From Rhodospirillaceae bacterium (GTDB lineage: Bacteria; Pseudomonadota; Alphaproteobacteria; Thalassobaculales; Thalassobaculaceae), in the NCBI GenBank assembly GCA_018401495.1, contig JAGYJX010000019.1, forward strand, positions 1 to 64,000: 64,000 bases of DNA, written 5' to 3'. Positions 18,534-27,934 of the stretch are shown here, piece after piece. Each line of letters starts with the position of its first letter. Position 1 is the stretch's first letter. The notes beneath the pieces were generated by a model. The model was given only the letters and a program-made list of their open reading frames with translations. It searched no databases and was not told the origin of the DNA. The translations under genes were made by a program, and so were the position numbers.

Positions 18534-19184
18534 TCCTGCCGATCCTGCTGGCGCTGGCCGGCTGCACGGGCACCGGCGGCGTGGCGGGCGGCGCCGCCGG
18601 ATGGGTCGATCCGTCGCTGGGCGTCGAGCCGCCGGACTGCGTGGTGGTGATGCCGGCGGAGGTCGACGCCGTCGACGGCGTGCCGGCGGCACAGGCGGAG
18701 GAAGCGCTCGCCCGCCATCTCTCCGGCCGGGTGGAACGGGTGGTCGGCCCGGAACGTCGCGACGCCGCGATCCGGCGTCTCGGACTCGACCTTGGACGCG
18801 CCGGGGACCGGGTGCGCTTGGCGGCGGCGGTCGGCTGCCGGCAGCGCCGCGGTCTCACGGCTGCGCGGCGGCCGCGCTTGGGGTTTGGTATGGTCGGAGA
18901 CCCGGATCGCCGTCGAGGTCGCGATCCTGGCCTTCGCCGACGGCCGCCCGCGCTGGCGGGGTGCCGCCGTCGCCCGCCGCGGCGGCGGCGGGCTGCCGCT
19001 CTCCCCGGTGTCGGCGCTGCTGGCGACCGGTCTGGCGGCGCAGGCGGTGCTCGACGACGGGGTGTTGCCGTCGGTTCTCGACGACGCGCTGCGCGCCGCG
19101 CTGGCCGGGCTGCCGGACCTGCGGGATCCTCAGGCCTTCGCCTCCAGGAACTCCAGCGTCAGCCCGTTGTCGTCCCGGAAATAG
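18521..19184 (+). CDS. Lipoprotein, GNA1162/CsgG-like (one frameshift)
   Basis: Starts inside the end of the preceding gene. The signal ends in a lipobox LAGC (Cys near residue 15). The mature part begins CVVVMPAEVDAVDGVP, then ARHLSGRVERVVGP and an alpha/beta pattern similar to the GNA1162/CsgG/Lpp20 envelope lipoprotein group. The frame shifts near 18840; after it the reading continues AVSRLRGGRAWGLVWSETRI to the end. The open frame overlaps the end of the convergent gene at 19130 by about 50 bases, so the true stop may be slightly earlier. It is the last gene of the cluster. Confidence 0.5.
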
Positions 19185-19585
19185 GCCACCCGGCGGCCGG
19201 CGTTCGGGCCCTGGTCGATCACGTAGACCGCGCCCAGCAGGCCGAGGTCGTGCTCGGCGGCGACCGCCAGCGCGGCATCCATGTCGGCGACATCCAGGGC
19301 GAGATGCGCGAAGCCGTGGTCGCAGGGCCGGGGCGCGCTGGCGCGGCGATCCGCCGGCGCGTGGTACTCGACCAGCTCGACGCGGTGCCCGGGGCCCTGC
19401 AGGAACGCGATCGTCACGTCGCCGCCGGCCACCCCGGTGATCGCCTGGATGGCGACCGGGTCGCGCGGTCCCTTGGACTGCAGCTCGAAGCCGAGTCCGT
19501 CCCGGAACAGGGCGATGGCGCGGTCGATGTCCCGCACCGTGAAGCTGGTGTGGTTGGTCCCGGTCACCCGAACGCTCGCCATCAT
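19130..19585 (-). CDS. VOC (glyoxalase/bleomycin-resistance fold) protein
   Basis: A 151-residue metalloenzyme-like protein of the vicinal oxygen chelate superfamily: two beta-alpha-beta-beta-beta modules. It opens with NHTSFTVRDIDRAIALFRDG (His metal ligand near 11), has HRVELVEY in the centre, GFAHLALDV, and ends with LEFLEAK (Glu ligand). The start is one of two adjacent ATGs (19585 or 19582) after GGGAG. It is divergent from a LysR regulator, which probably controls it. The substrate is unknown; glyoxalase- and dioxygenase-type members share this layout. Confidence 0.85.
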   Translation of the reverse strand: MMASVRVTGTNHTSFTVRDIDRAIALFRDGLGFELQSKGPRDPVAIQAITGVAGGDVTIAFLQGPGHRVELVEYHAPADRRASAPRPCDHGFAHLALDVADMDAALAVAAEHDLGLLGAVYVIDQGPNAGRRVAYFRDDNGLTLEFLEAKA

Positions 19586-19600
19586 CGTCTCCCGCGGTTC

Positions 19601-19612
19601 TTGCATGTGCAA
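19601..19612. promoter_or_regulatory. Palindrome in the VOC/LysR divergent promoter
   Basis: TTGCA-TG-TGCAA in the 120-base gap between the divergent genes; a likely binding half-site for the LysR protein (T-N11-A class). Confidence 0.4.
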
Positions 19613-19705
19613 AACGAAGCCGGGATCATACCGTCTGGTCTTGCGCATTTCGAGGTGCGGCCGGCGGATGGTCGCCGTCCGCTGGCGGGCGGGCTGGGAC
19701 GGGCT

Positions 19706-20599
19706 GTGAACTGGGACGACCTGCGCTATTTCCTGGCCGTCGCCGGCGAGGGCAGCCTGTCGGGCGCCGCCCGGACCCTGCACGTCAACCCGGCGACGGT
19801 CAGCCGCCACGTCGACGCGCTGGAGGAGCGCTTCGCGGTCCGGCTCTTCGACCGCCGCCAGGACGGCTACGGCCTCACCCCGGCCGGCGAGAAGCTGCTG
19901 GTGCGGGCCCGCGGCATCGAGTCCGAGATGTTCGCCCTCGGCCGGTCGTTCGACGCCGAGGATCGCGGGCTGGCAGGGACCGTGACGGTGACCGCCACCG
20001 AATCACTGACGGTGCCGTTCCTGATCCGCAACCTGCCGCTGCTGCAGGAGCGGCACCCCGGCATCCGGCTGCAGCTGGTCAACGAGTACCGGATGCTGAA
20101 CCTGTCGCGGCGCGAGGCCGACGTGGCGATCCGTCTGGCCCGTCCCGACCAGGGCGACCTGTCGATCCGCAAGCTCGGGGTGATGGGGTTCGGCCTGTAC
20201 GCCTCGCCCGACTACCTGGCGGCGTTCGGCCGGCCGGAAGCGGCCGCCGACCTGCGAAACCACCGGGTGATCGACTGGCTCGACGGCTTTCCCGAGAACG
20301 CCACGGTGCTGTGGCTGCGCCGACAGCTCGGCGACAACCTGCCGGTGTTCTCGACCAACCCGGCGAGCGCCCGGCTGGCGGCGGCGCGCCAAGGTGTCGG
20401 CATCGCGCTGGTCCCCTGCATGGTCGCCGAGGGCGTCGAGGGCGTCGTCAGGCTGCTGCCCGACGAGCCGATCCCCGGCGTCGACCTCTGGCTGCTGGTG
20501 CACCGCGACCTGGCCCGGCTCGCCAAGGTGCGCGCGGTCCTCGACTTCATCTACGAGCGCGCCCAGGCCGAGGCGGAGCGGATCGCCGGCCGGCGCTGA
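19706..20599 (+). CDS. LysR-family transcriptional regulator
   Basis: A 297-residue regulator from a GTG. The N-terminal winged helix-turn-helix reads WDDLRYFLAVAGEGSLSGAA and TVSRHVDALEERF, and the effector-binding domain follows from about residue 90. It resembles the subgroup whose members control one adjacent enzyme gene. It is divergent from the VOC gene with a palindrome between them, so it most likely regulates that gene and itself. Confidence 0.9.
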   Translation: MNWDDLRYFLAVAGEGSLSGAARTLHVNPATVSRHVDALEERFAVRLFDRRQDGYGLTPAGEKLLVRARGIESEMFALGRSFDAEDRGLAGTVTVTATESLTVPFLIRNLPLLQERHPGIRLQLVNEYRMLNLSRREADVAIRLARPDQGDLSIRKLGVMGFGLYASPDYLAAFGRPEAAADLRNHRVIDWLDGFPENATVLWLRRQLGDNLPVFSTNPASARLAAARQGVGIALVPCMVAEGVEGVVRLLPDEPIPGVDLWLLVHRDLARLAKVRAVLDFIYERAQAEAERIAGRR

Positions 20600-20773
20600 G
20601 GCTCAGGCCGCCGTCTTCCGGGCCGCCGGGGACAGCGACGGGAAGGGTCCGGCCTCGCGGCGCCGAGGGCCGCGGGTTGCCCGCGCTCGGGTTCGCTTGC
20701 TACCCTGGGAGCGTCCGAAGCGCAGCGAAGGTATTGCTTCTCCAGATCCTCATTGCGGCAGGCTGTGAATAGC

Positions 20774-21664
20774 ATGTGGATAATTTCGCACCTTTCGATG
20801 CGCAGGCGGTTCATTCCGATTTCGCTCTATTTCGGCCGATTGCGGCAATCCACTTTCCGTTCGGCAACAGCCCTGGGTGCTTGGGTTACGGCGCGCCGAA
20901 CGGCCGGATTCCGGTTTTCCACAGCCACGGCGGTGGTGTTGGCGGTCTTTTGCCTAGCGATCGTTCCCGTCGCCAGGGCCGAAACCGTCGACCTCGAACT
21001 GGTCTTCGCCGCCGATGGCTCCGGGTCGATCGACGACGAGGAACTCCGCCTGCAGCGCGACGGGTACGCGACGGCGCTGTCGGATCCGAAAGTGCTCGCC
21101 GCGATCGCCAGCGGCGCCCACGGTCGGATCGCGGTGGCGTACATGGAGTGGGGAGGCCCTGGGAGTCAACACACCATCGTCGACTGGCGGGTTATCGCCG
21201 GTGCCGATGACGCGCGGGCGTTCGGCGAGGCGCTGCGAACGACGCCGCGGGCTGCCTGGGGCTACAACTCGATCAGCGAGGCGCTCGCCTACTCGGCCGA
21301 GATGATCCGGAGCAACGCGTTCGACAGCGACCGCAAGGTGATCGACGTCTCCGGCGACGGGCCGAACATCGGCGGCCGCTCCCTCGACCTGATCCGCGAT
21401 CAGGTCGTGGCCGAGGGCGTGACGATCAACGCCCTGGTGGTGGCCAACAAGGGCGTCCGGACCGGGCCGTACGGGGAGCCGCTCGAAGAGTATTACCGCA
21501 ACGAGGTGATCGGCGGCGTCGGGGCGTTCGTGGTGGTCGCCGACAGCGAGCGCGGCTTCACCCAGACGCTGCTCGGCAAGATGATCCGCGAAATCGTCGA
21601 CGGCGACCCGACCGGCGCGCCGACGCGCCGGCTGGCCGAGCGCGACCGGAGACCCGCACGATGA
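20774..21664 (+). CDS. DUF1194 family, von Willebrand factor A-like exported protein
   Basis: Mature protein of about 230 residues with a VWA-like fold: LVFAADGSGSIDDEEL contains the MIDAS metal motif DxSxS, followed by RIAVAYMEWGG and VIDVSGDGPN, as in DUF1194. A hydrophobic signal sequence (STATAVVLAVFCLAIVPVARA) precedes it. The start is uncertain. ATG 20774 is the nearest good option, but the first 45 codons have AT-richer, less protein-like sequence, so the true start may lie closer to the signal peptide. A TTG at 20753 is also open. The stop overlaps the TusA start. The role is unknown. Confidence 0.75.
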   Translation: MWIISHLSMRRRFIPISLYFGRLRQSTFRSATALGAWVTARRTAGFRFSTATAVVLAVFCLAIVPVARAETVDLELVFAADGSGSIDDEELRLQRDGYATALSDPKVLAAIASGAHGRIAVAYMEWGGPGSQHTIVDWRVIAGADDARAFGEALRTTPRAAWGYNSISEALAYSAEMIRSNAFDSDRKVIDVSGDGPNIGGRSLDLIRDQVVAEGVTINALVVANKGVRTGPYGEPLEEYYRNEVIGGVGAFVVVADSERGFTQTLLGKMIREIVDGDPTGAPTRRLAERDRRPAR

Positions 21665-21900
21665 GCGACCAGACGCCGGCCCACACCTTGGACGTGCGCG
21701 GCCTGAAATGCCCGCTGCCGGTCCTGAAGGCCCGCAAGGCGATCGGGACCATCCCGGTCGGCGCTCTGCTCGAGGTCCTGGCGACCGATCCGGCGGCCAT
21801 GCTGGATTTCCGTCACTATGCCCGGCAGTCCGGTCACACCCTGGTGGCGGCTGAAGACGGCGCGGAACTGCGCTTTCTGATCCGGCGCGAGGCCTCCTGA
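21661..21900 (+). CDS. TusA/SirA-family sulfur carrier protein
   Basis: A 79-residue two-layer protein with the family signature near the start: VRGLKCPLPVLKARKAI, where the CPxP Cys17 accepts a persulfide. It relays sulfur for tRNA thiolation, molybdenum cofactor or sulfur oxidation; which of these cannot be told. The ATG overlaps the stop of the DUF1194 gene, an unusual pairing. Confidence 0.9.
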   Translation: MSDQTPAHTLDVRGLKCPLPVLKARKAIGTIPVGALLEVLATDPAAMLDFRHYARQSGHTLVAAEDGAELRFLIRREAS

Positions 21901-21907
21901 CCGGCGG

Positions 21908-22781
21908 TCAGGGATCCTCCGCCAGATCCAGGAACGCGCGCACCGGTGGGTGGTCGTGCCGCTCCGCCAGACAGGCGACCACCCGTTGCACGTCCGGTGC
22001 GCCGGCCAGCGGGCGATCGACCAGCCGCGGATCGTTGCCGGTCTCGCCGTCCAGCACCGCCGCCACCCCGAGACCGGCGGCCACCGCTTCGCGAACCGCC
22101 TCGCGGCTGCCGAGCGACAAGCGCACGACGGGTCGGGCGGAAATGCCGGCGCAGGCGCGGTCGAGCGCGTCGCGGGTCGCTGAACCCTCTTCGCGCCCGA
22201 CCATCGTCACCCCGTCGAGGTCGGCGGGGACGATGTCCGGCCGGCCCGACCAGGGGTGCCCGACCGGCATCAGGATGCGGAGGCCCTGCGCCCCCAACGG
22301 CCTGAGGTGCAGGCTCGCCGGGAACGCGGCTCCGAGGGACAGCACCGCCACATCGACGCGGGAATCCTGCAGCGCCGCAAGGGTTTCCGGAGCGTTGCCC
22401 ATGCGCGCCTCGATCCGCACACCGGGATGGCGTTCGGCGAAGCGCGCCAGTATCGGGATCGCGGCGAACGGCCCGTCGGCGCCGATCCTCAGGGTTCCGA
22501 AGGTCAGGTCCGCCGCCCCTTGAAGGGCGTCGGCGGCGTCCTGGTACAAGCGGAACAGCCGGCGGGTGATCCGGTGCAGCGCCTCGCCCGCTTCCGTGGG
22601 GGTGAGGCCCTCGGGGCCGCGATCGAACAGCTGGACCCCGCGCTCGCGTTCCAGAGCGCGGACCTGCACCGTCACCGCCGGCTGGGTCAGGCCGAGCCGG
22701 CGCGCCGCTTCTGTCACGCTGCCGGTCTCGGCGACGGCGTGGAAGGCGCCGGAGCTGCTTGTCGGTCGGCGGACTGGTCAC
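21908..22781 (-). CDS. LysR-family regulator, divergent from the phosphonate genes (frameshift at N-terminus)
   Basis: About 290 residues. The helix-turn-helix is split by one indel near 22755: the GTG at 22781 begins VTSPPTDKQLRR, then another frame gives AFHAVAETGSVTEAARRLG and continues unbroken to 21908. The C-terminal domain is a normal periplasmic-binding-protein-like effector domain. It faces PhnW/PhnX across a 285-base gap, so it probably activates them in the presence of 2-aminoethylphosphonate. That link is from position only. Confidence 0.85.
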
Positions 22782-22944
22782 CGGCTGCAGTGTCGGCCCG
22801 TCGGCGCGGGCTGACAATCGTCGCGCGGGAATGGTGGACCAGTCGCCGGACCCCCCCGGTTGAAACGCGATCCCCCCTTCGGGAACAAGGCTGCTGGTCC
22901 GCCCGGCCTCACCGATATGGGAGCATGGCCGGGGTTAAGAGGGC

Positions 22945-23060
22945 GTGACCGGAGAAGGTTAACGGGGAGCAATAAATATTATACTGAGAGAAAAATTATC
23001 AATTCGATTTATGGGGCCGAGACCGCTACCTGTCTGGAGTTCCGCGTCGAACGGTGGAGG
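22945..23060 (+). promoter_or_regulatory. AT-rich promoter region of the phnWX operon
   Basis: This stretch is strikingly AT-rich against the rest of the window. TATACT at 22980-22985 with TTAACG 15 bases upstream (22959-22964) is a plausible promoter. The ribosome site GGTGGAGG lies just before the ATG at 23067. Confidence 0.5.
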
Positions 23061-23066
23061 CCACAG

Positions 23067-24186
23067 ATGACCGCACGCGATCCCTACCTGCTCACCCCCG
23101 GCCCGGCGACCACCGCGCCCGAGACCAAGGCCGCGATGCTGCGCGACTGGGGCTCGTGGGATGGTGACTTCAAGGCGATCACCGCGCGGGTCCGCGCCCG
23201 GCTGCTCGCGATCGCCGAGGCCGACGAGACGCTACGCCTGCGTGCCCATCCAGGGCAGCGGAACCTTCGCCGTCGAGGCGACCCTCGGCTCCCTGGTGCC
23301 GCGGGACGGCAAGGCGCTGGTGCTGGCGAACGGCGCCTACGGCAAGCGTGCCGCCGAGACCCTGGCCCGGATCGGCCGGTCCCACGAACTTTACGTCACC
23401 GCCGAGGACACCCAGCCCGATCCGGCCGAGGTCGACCGGATGCTCGCGGCCGACGCCTCCATCAGCCATGTCCTGCTGGTCCACTGCGAGACCACCTCGG
23501 GCATCCTGAACCCGCTGGAGCCGATCGCCCGCGCGGTCGCGGCGCGCGGCCGCAGCCTGATCCTCGACGCCATGAGCACGTTCGGCGCGCTCTCGATCCC
23601 GACGTCGGCGCTCGGGCTCGGCGCGGTGATCGCGTCGGCGAACAAGTGCCTGGAGGGCGTGCCGGGCGTCGGCTTCGTGATCGCCCGCACGCGCGACCTG
23701 GAGGCGGCGACCGGAAACGCCCACTCGCTGTCGCTCGACCTCGCCGACCAGTGGTCGTACATGGAGCGCACGGGGCAGTGGCGTTTCACGCCCCCGACCC
23801 ACGTGATGGCGGCGCTCGACACCGCCATCGACCTGCACACGGCCGAAGGCGGCACCCCGGCGCGCGGCGCGCGCTACGCCGCCAACCGCCGGGCGGTGGT
23901 CGACGGCCTGCGGGCGCTCGGCATCGAGCCGCTGATTCCGGACGCCCTGCAGTCGCCGATCATCGTGACCTTCCGCTGCCCGGATGACCCGCGCTTCGGA
24001 TTCCAGCCGTTCTACGACCGGCTGAAGGCCGAGGGCTTCATCATCTATCCCGGCAAGATGACGGCCGCCGAGACCTTCCGGATCGGCTGCCTCGGAACGC
24101 TGACGCCGGGCATCATGCGCGACGTGGTGGCGGCGGTGGCGCGGGTTCTCGACGATCTCGGCGTCGCCCGCCGGCGCGCGGCCTGA
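23067..24186 (+). CDS. phnW: 2-aminoethylphosphonate-pyruvate transaminase (one frameshift)
   Basis: PLP enzyme of about 373 residues that moves the amino group of 2-aminoethylphosphonate to pyruvate, giving phosphonoacetaldehyde and alanine. Motifs: YLLTPGPATT at the start, GSGTFAVEA, DAMSTFGALSIP (the PLP-phosphate-binding and aspartate region) and the Schiff-base lysine in SANKCLEGVPGVGF. One extra base near 23230 breaks the frame after DET; the rest is open. It is 14 bases from phnX in the same direction. Confidence 0.93.
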
Positions 24187-24200
24187 TCGGAGGGACATCG

Positions 24201-25016
24201 ATGAGCAAGAGCGGTTCCAGGGTCGACGCGGTCATCTTCGACTGGGCCGGCACCGTCGTCGACTTCGGCAGCCGGGCACCGGCCGGTGCCTTCGTGGAAG
24301 TGTTCCGCCGCCACGGTGTGGCGATCTCGATCGCCGAGGCGCGCGGGCCGATGGGTTCTGAGAAGCGCGAGCACGTCGCGGCCCTGCTGGCCGATCCCGG
24401 CATCGCCGAACGGTTCCGCGTCGCCAAGGGTCACGCCCCGGGCGAGGCCGACATCGACGCCATCTACCGTGACTTCATCCCGCTGCAGATCGCCGTGCTG
24501 GAAAGCCACGCGGCGCTGGTGCCCGGCACCGCCGAAACCGCGGCCTGGCTGCGGGCGAGGGGGACCAGGATCGCCGGCAACACCGGCTACAACGCCGAGA
24601 TGAGCGCGGTGAACGAGCGCATGGCGCGGACCCAGGGCTACGCCCCCGACGTCTGCGTGGCGGCAAGCGACGTGCCGCGCGGCCGGCCGGCACCGGACAT
24701 GGCGCTGAAGTGCGCGCTCGACCTCGGGGTCGGCTCCGTCCGGTCCTGCGTCAAGGTCGACGACACGATTCCGGGCATCCTGGAGGGGTTGAACGCCGGC
24801 ATGTGGACCGTCGGCGTGACGGTCAGCGGCAACGAGGTCGGGCTGTCCGAGGCGGAGTGGGACACCCTGTCGGCGGTCGAGCAGGACCGAATGCGGGCGG
24901 CGGCGACCAAGCGGCTGGCCGAGGCCGGCGCCCACTACGTGATCGACTCGGTCGCCGACCTTCCGGCGGTGATCGAAACCATCGAGCGGCGCCTGGCGGC
25001 CGGCGACCGGCCGTAG
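24201..25016 (+). CDS. phnX: Phosphonoacetaldehyde hydrolase (phosphonatase)
   Basis: A HAD-superfamily enzyme, 271 residues. The nucleophile is Asp14 in VIFDWAGT. The Schiff-base lysine of the cap domain is Lys55 in GPMGSEKREH, the feature that separates PhnX from other HAD phosphatases. The Mg-binding VKVDDTIPGILEG comes later. It splits phosphonoacetaldehyde into acetaldehyde and phosphate, so with PhnW the pathway is complete. Confidence 0.95.
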   Translation: MSKSGSRVDAVIFDWAGTVVDFGSRAPAGAFVEVFRRHGVAISIAEARGPMGSEKREHVAALLADPGIAERFRVAKGHAPGEADIDAIYRDFIPLQIAVLESHAALVPGTAETAAWLRARGTRIAGNTGYNAEMSAVNERMARTQGYAPDVCVAASDVPRGRPAPDMALKCALDLGVGSVRSCVKVDDTIPGILEGLNAGMWTVGVTVSGNEVGLSEAEWDTLSAVEQDRMRAAATKRLAEAGAHYVIDSVADLPAVIETIERRLAAGDRP

Positions 25017-25030
25017 GCGCCGCCCGGGCC

Positions 25031-25414
25031 TTACTTCACGACGATCCAGAAGGACTCGTCCCCGGTCGCTTTCAGCGCGTTGCTGCAGTACGACCAGACG
25101 TCGGTGCGGGTCTTGGCTTCGGTCGGCGACACCGACGATCCGCAGTAGCGCACGAGCGACATCGGCTTGGCGGGGCGGGCCTTGGCGGTCGGGTCGAGGA
25201 CCAGCGCGACTTCCCGGAAGCCCTTGCAGCCGGTGTAGACGGTCATCGGGACGGCCAGTCCGGAACGCGCGCCCTCAGCCGGCTTGAGAAACGTGGTCTC
25301 GGCCTTGGAGCAGGTCAGGGCGGTCGTGGCCGCACCAACCTCGGCCCCGGATACCGCAAGGGCGGACAGGGCGATCAGCCCGCAGGCGGTGGTGGTCAGG
25401 ATGCGTCGGGTCAT
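25031..25414 (-). CDS. Secreted small protein of unknown function
   Basis: A 127-residue protein with a signal peptide (about residues 1-28, MTRRILTTTACGLIALSALAV). The mature part has four Cys residues (TCSK, TGCK, RYCG, YCSN), probably two disulfides, and a beta-rich outline. No family recognised. It stands alone between phnX and the dehydratase operon. Confidence 0.7.
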   Translation of the reverse strand: MTRRILTTTACGLIALSALAVSGAEVGAATTALTCSKAETTFLKPAEGARSGLAVPMTVYTGCKGFREVALVLDPTAKARPAKPMSLVRYCGSSVSPTEAKTRTDVWSYCSNALKATGDESFWIVVK

Positions 25415-25494
25415 GTGCGTTGCCCCCAGGGTGATGGAGCGGCAACCATGCCTGGACCCGGTGACAGCGGCGTGACCGTCGCGTTACCGGTCGG

Positions 25495-26454
25495 CTACAC
25501 CATCCCGTCGGTTCCCGCTCCGCACACCAGGGCGCACACCGTCGAGCCGGGCCGCACCGTGACCGCGCCGGTCGCCAGCGCGGCGATCCCGGCGGCCCCG
25601 CTCAACTCCGCCGCCAGCCCGCACTCGAACCACAGCCAGCGGGCGGCCTCGCGCATGGCGTCGTCGGAGACCAGCACCAGGTCGTCGACATGCGCGGACA
25701 CCAGGTCGTAGTTGATCTGTTCCGTGCGGCGCGGCGCCAGGGTTCCGGCGACGGTGGTGATGGCCTCGAGGGTCACCGGACGGCCGGCGGCGCGGCTGGC
25801 GTGGTGGGTCGGCGCTCCGACCGGCTCGATCCCCACGATCCGGACCTTCGGGCGCAGCGCCTTGATCGCGGTCGCGACGCCGGCGATCAAGCCGCCGCCG
25901 CCGATCGCCACCAGCACGGTGTCGACGTCGGGGATCTGCTCGACGATCTCCAGGCCGAGCGTGCCCTGGCCGGCGATCACGCTCGGCGGCGCGAACGGGT
26001 GCACGAAGGTCAATCCCTCGGCCTCGGCGCGGGCCATGGCGGCGACCGCCGCCTCGTCGAACACCGCGCCCTCGATCACCACCTCGGCGCCCCACGCCTT
26101 CAGCTTCTCGGCCTTGTCGGCGGGCGCGCTGGTCGGCAGGTAGACCACGGCCCGGGTGCCGCCGATGCGGGCGGCGTAGGCGACGGCGAGGCCGTGGTTG
26201 CCGCCCGACGCGGTGATCAGGCCGCGGCGCACCTGCTCCTCGGGCAGCGACAGCAGGGTGTTGACGCCGCCGCGCACCTTGAAGCTGCCGGTCGGCTGCA
26301 GGCAGTCGAGCTTCAGGACCAGCCGCGACTCCGGGATCACCGGCGTGCGCATCGGGCCGACCTCGATCACCGGGGTCCGACGAACCTTGCCGGCGATCCG
26401 GGCGGCGGCGGCGCGGATGTCGGCCAGTGAGACGGTCTGAGCGTGCCCGTCCAT
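25495..26454 (-). CDS. Threonine/serine dehydratase-like PLP enzyme
   Basis: A 319-residue fold-type II PLP enzyme. The Schiff-base lysine is in TGSFKVRG, the Asn-Gly motif SGGNHG binds the cofactor, and the glycine loop is AIGGGGLIAG. The length fits single-domain, non-allosteric catabolic dehydratases or serine racemases (no ACT-like regulatory domain). The start ATG at 26454 shares a base with the SDR stop (TGATG), so the two genes are one operon. Substrate could be threonine, serine or a hydroxy-amino acid such as hydroxyaspartate. Confidence 0.88.
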   Translation of the reverse strand: MDGHAQTVSLADIRAAAARIAGKVRRTPVIEVGPMRTPVIPESRLVLKLDCLQPTGSFKVRGGVNTLLSLPEEQVRRGLITASGGNHGLAVAYAARIGGTRAVVYLPTSAPADKAEKLKAWGAEVVIEGAVFDEAAVAAMARAEAEGLTFVHPFAPPSVIAGQGTLGLEIVEQIPDVDTVLVAIGGGGLIAGVATAIKALRPKVRIVGIEPVGAPTHHASRAAGRPVTLEAITTVAGTLAPRRTEQINYDLVSAHVDDLVLVSDDAMREAARWLWFECGLAAELSGAAGIAALATGAVTVRPGSTVCALVCGAGTDGMV

Positions 26455-27195
26455 CAGCCCGCGATCCCGCCGTCGACGATGAAGTGCTGGCCGGTGGTGT
26501 AGGCGCTCTCGTCGCCGGCGAGATACACCGCCATGGCGGCGATCTCCTCGGCGGTGCCGAGACGGCCAAGCGGCTGGCGGGCGATGAATTCCGCGGCGGG
26601 CCTGCTCGGGATCGGCGAAGGCGTTGATGCGGTCGTCGAGGGACGGCGACTGCACGGTGCCGGGGCAGATCGCGTTGCAGCGGATGCCCTGCCGCAGGAA
26701 GTCGGCCGAGACCGACTTGGTGAGTCCGATCACCGCCGCCTTGCTGGTGCCGTAGACGAAGCGGAACGGAATGCCCTTCACGGTCGACGACACCGACGCC
26801 ATGTTGATGATCGATCCGCCGCCGTTCGCCAGCATCGCCGGCAGGAACGCCCGGATCATCCGGTACATCGCCCGAACGTTGAGGTTCATCGAGAACTCGA
26901 AGGCGTCCTCGTCGCATTCCAGGATGGTGCCGTGATGGACATAGCCGGCGCAGTTGAACAGCACGTCGACCGCGCCGATCTCGCCTGCCGCCGCGGCGAT
27001 GGCATCGGGCTTGAGCACGTCGAGCACCCGGGTGCGGATCCCGGGTATGGCGTCCAGTTCGGCGAGTTTGCCGGCGTTGAGATCGGTGGCGATAACCTCC
27101 GCGCCTTCGCGGGCGAACGCTTCGACGGTCGCCCGCCCGATTCCCTGCGCTGCCGCGGTGACGAGTGCCTTCTTTCCCTGGAGCCGACCGGCCAT
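26454..27195 (-). CDS. Short-chain dehydrogenase/reductase, DHRS6/deoxyfuconate-dehydrogenase type (one frameshift)
   Basis: About 246 residues. The nucleotide site is TAAAQGIG, an Asp after strand 2 (VIATDLN) favours NAD, and the active site is Ser (IINMASVSS) with YGTSK. The sequence is close to bacterial homologues of DHRS6 and 2-keto-3-deoxy-L-fuconate dehydrogenase. One indel near 26605 shifts the last 50 residues; in the corrected frame the ending VDGGIAG is visible and the TGA overlaps the dehydratase start. Substrate not determined. Confidence 0.85.
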
Positions 27196-27391
27196 GGGTT
27201 TCCTCCCAAAAATTCGCCTGGGCCGGCCGCAGGCCGGGCCAATCGCGGGAGACTAGCCCATCGGGCCGGAGTGTCCACGGGAACGGTGGGCCGTCCCGTG
27301 CGGGCGGAAAGGATCGGGGTGGGCAACTGACGGTGGAGTGTGGAACAATATGCTATCCGGCTCATTTGACTACCTAAAGCGAGACCGTCCG

Positions 27392-27934
27392 ATGTCGCAG
27401 GGAGAAGATGTATCCAAAGTTGATATCGGGCTGGAGCGCGATGTCTTCCTGCGTTCGCTGCTTCGCGAACTTTCCGGCACGCTGGAGAAGGTCGTCGGGG
27501 TCGAGGAGGCTGCCGGGTATATCAGCGTGGTGGGTGGCGTCATCGGCGAGCAGATCGACACCAGCTATCGTCAGGCGCTGCGGGTCGAACGTCTGTCCCG
27601 GCGACAGGTGACCGAGGCCCTCGTGGACCTTAAGCGGCGCATCCAGGGCGATTTCTACGTCATCGAGGAACACGATGATCGGCTGGTGCTCGGCAACCGG
27701 GCGTGCCCGTTCGGGGACTACGTCAAGGGGCGCCCGACGCTCTGCATGATGACGTCCAACGTGTTCGGGGTCATCGCCGCGCAGAATCTCGGATACGCGA
27801 GGGTTGCGGTGCAGGAGGCGATCGCCAACGGCGACCCCGAGTGCCGCGTGGTGGTGCGTTTCACCATGGCCGATCCCGTCGGGGCCGATCCCGCGGAGGC
27901 AAACGCGCGCGAATACTTCAGGGTCGAGGAATGA
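27392..27934 (+). CDS. Methanogen-output-domain-1 type sensor protein
   Basis: About 180 residues, no membrane helix. The C-terminal half, CPFGDYVKGRPTLCMM followed by NVFGVIAAQNLGYARV, matches the methanogen output domain 1 found in soluble signalling proteins; its Cys residues could hold a ligand or metal. The start ATG at 27392 lies 54 bases inside a longer frame from 27338. Its stop overlaps the start of the histidine kinase gene (ATGA), so the protein probably provides its input. Confidence 0.75.
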   Translation: MSQGEDVSKVDIGLERDVFLRSLLRELSGTLEKVVGVEEAAGYISVVGGVIGEQIDTSYRQALRVERLSRRQVTEALVDLKRRIQGDFYVIEEHDDRLVLGNRACPFGDYVKGRPTLCMMTSNVFGVIAAQNLGYARVAVQEAIANGDPECRVVVRFTMADPVGADPAEANAREYFRVEE

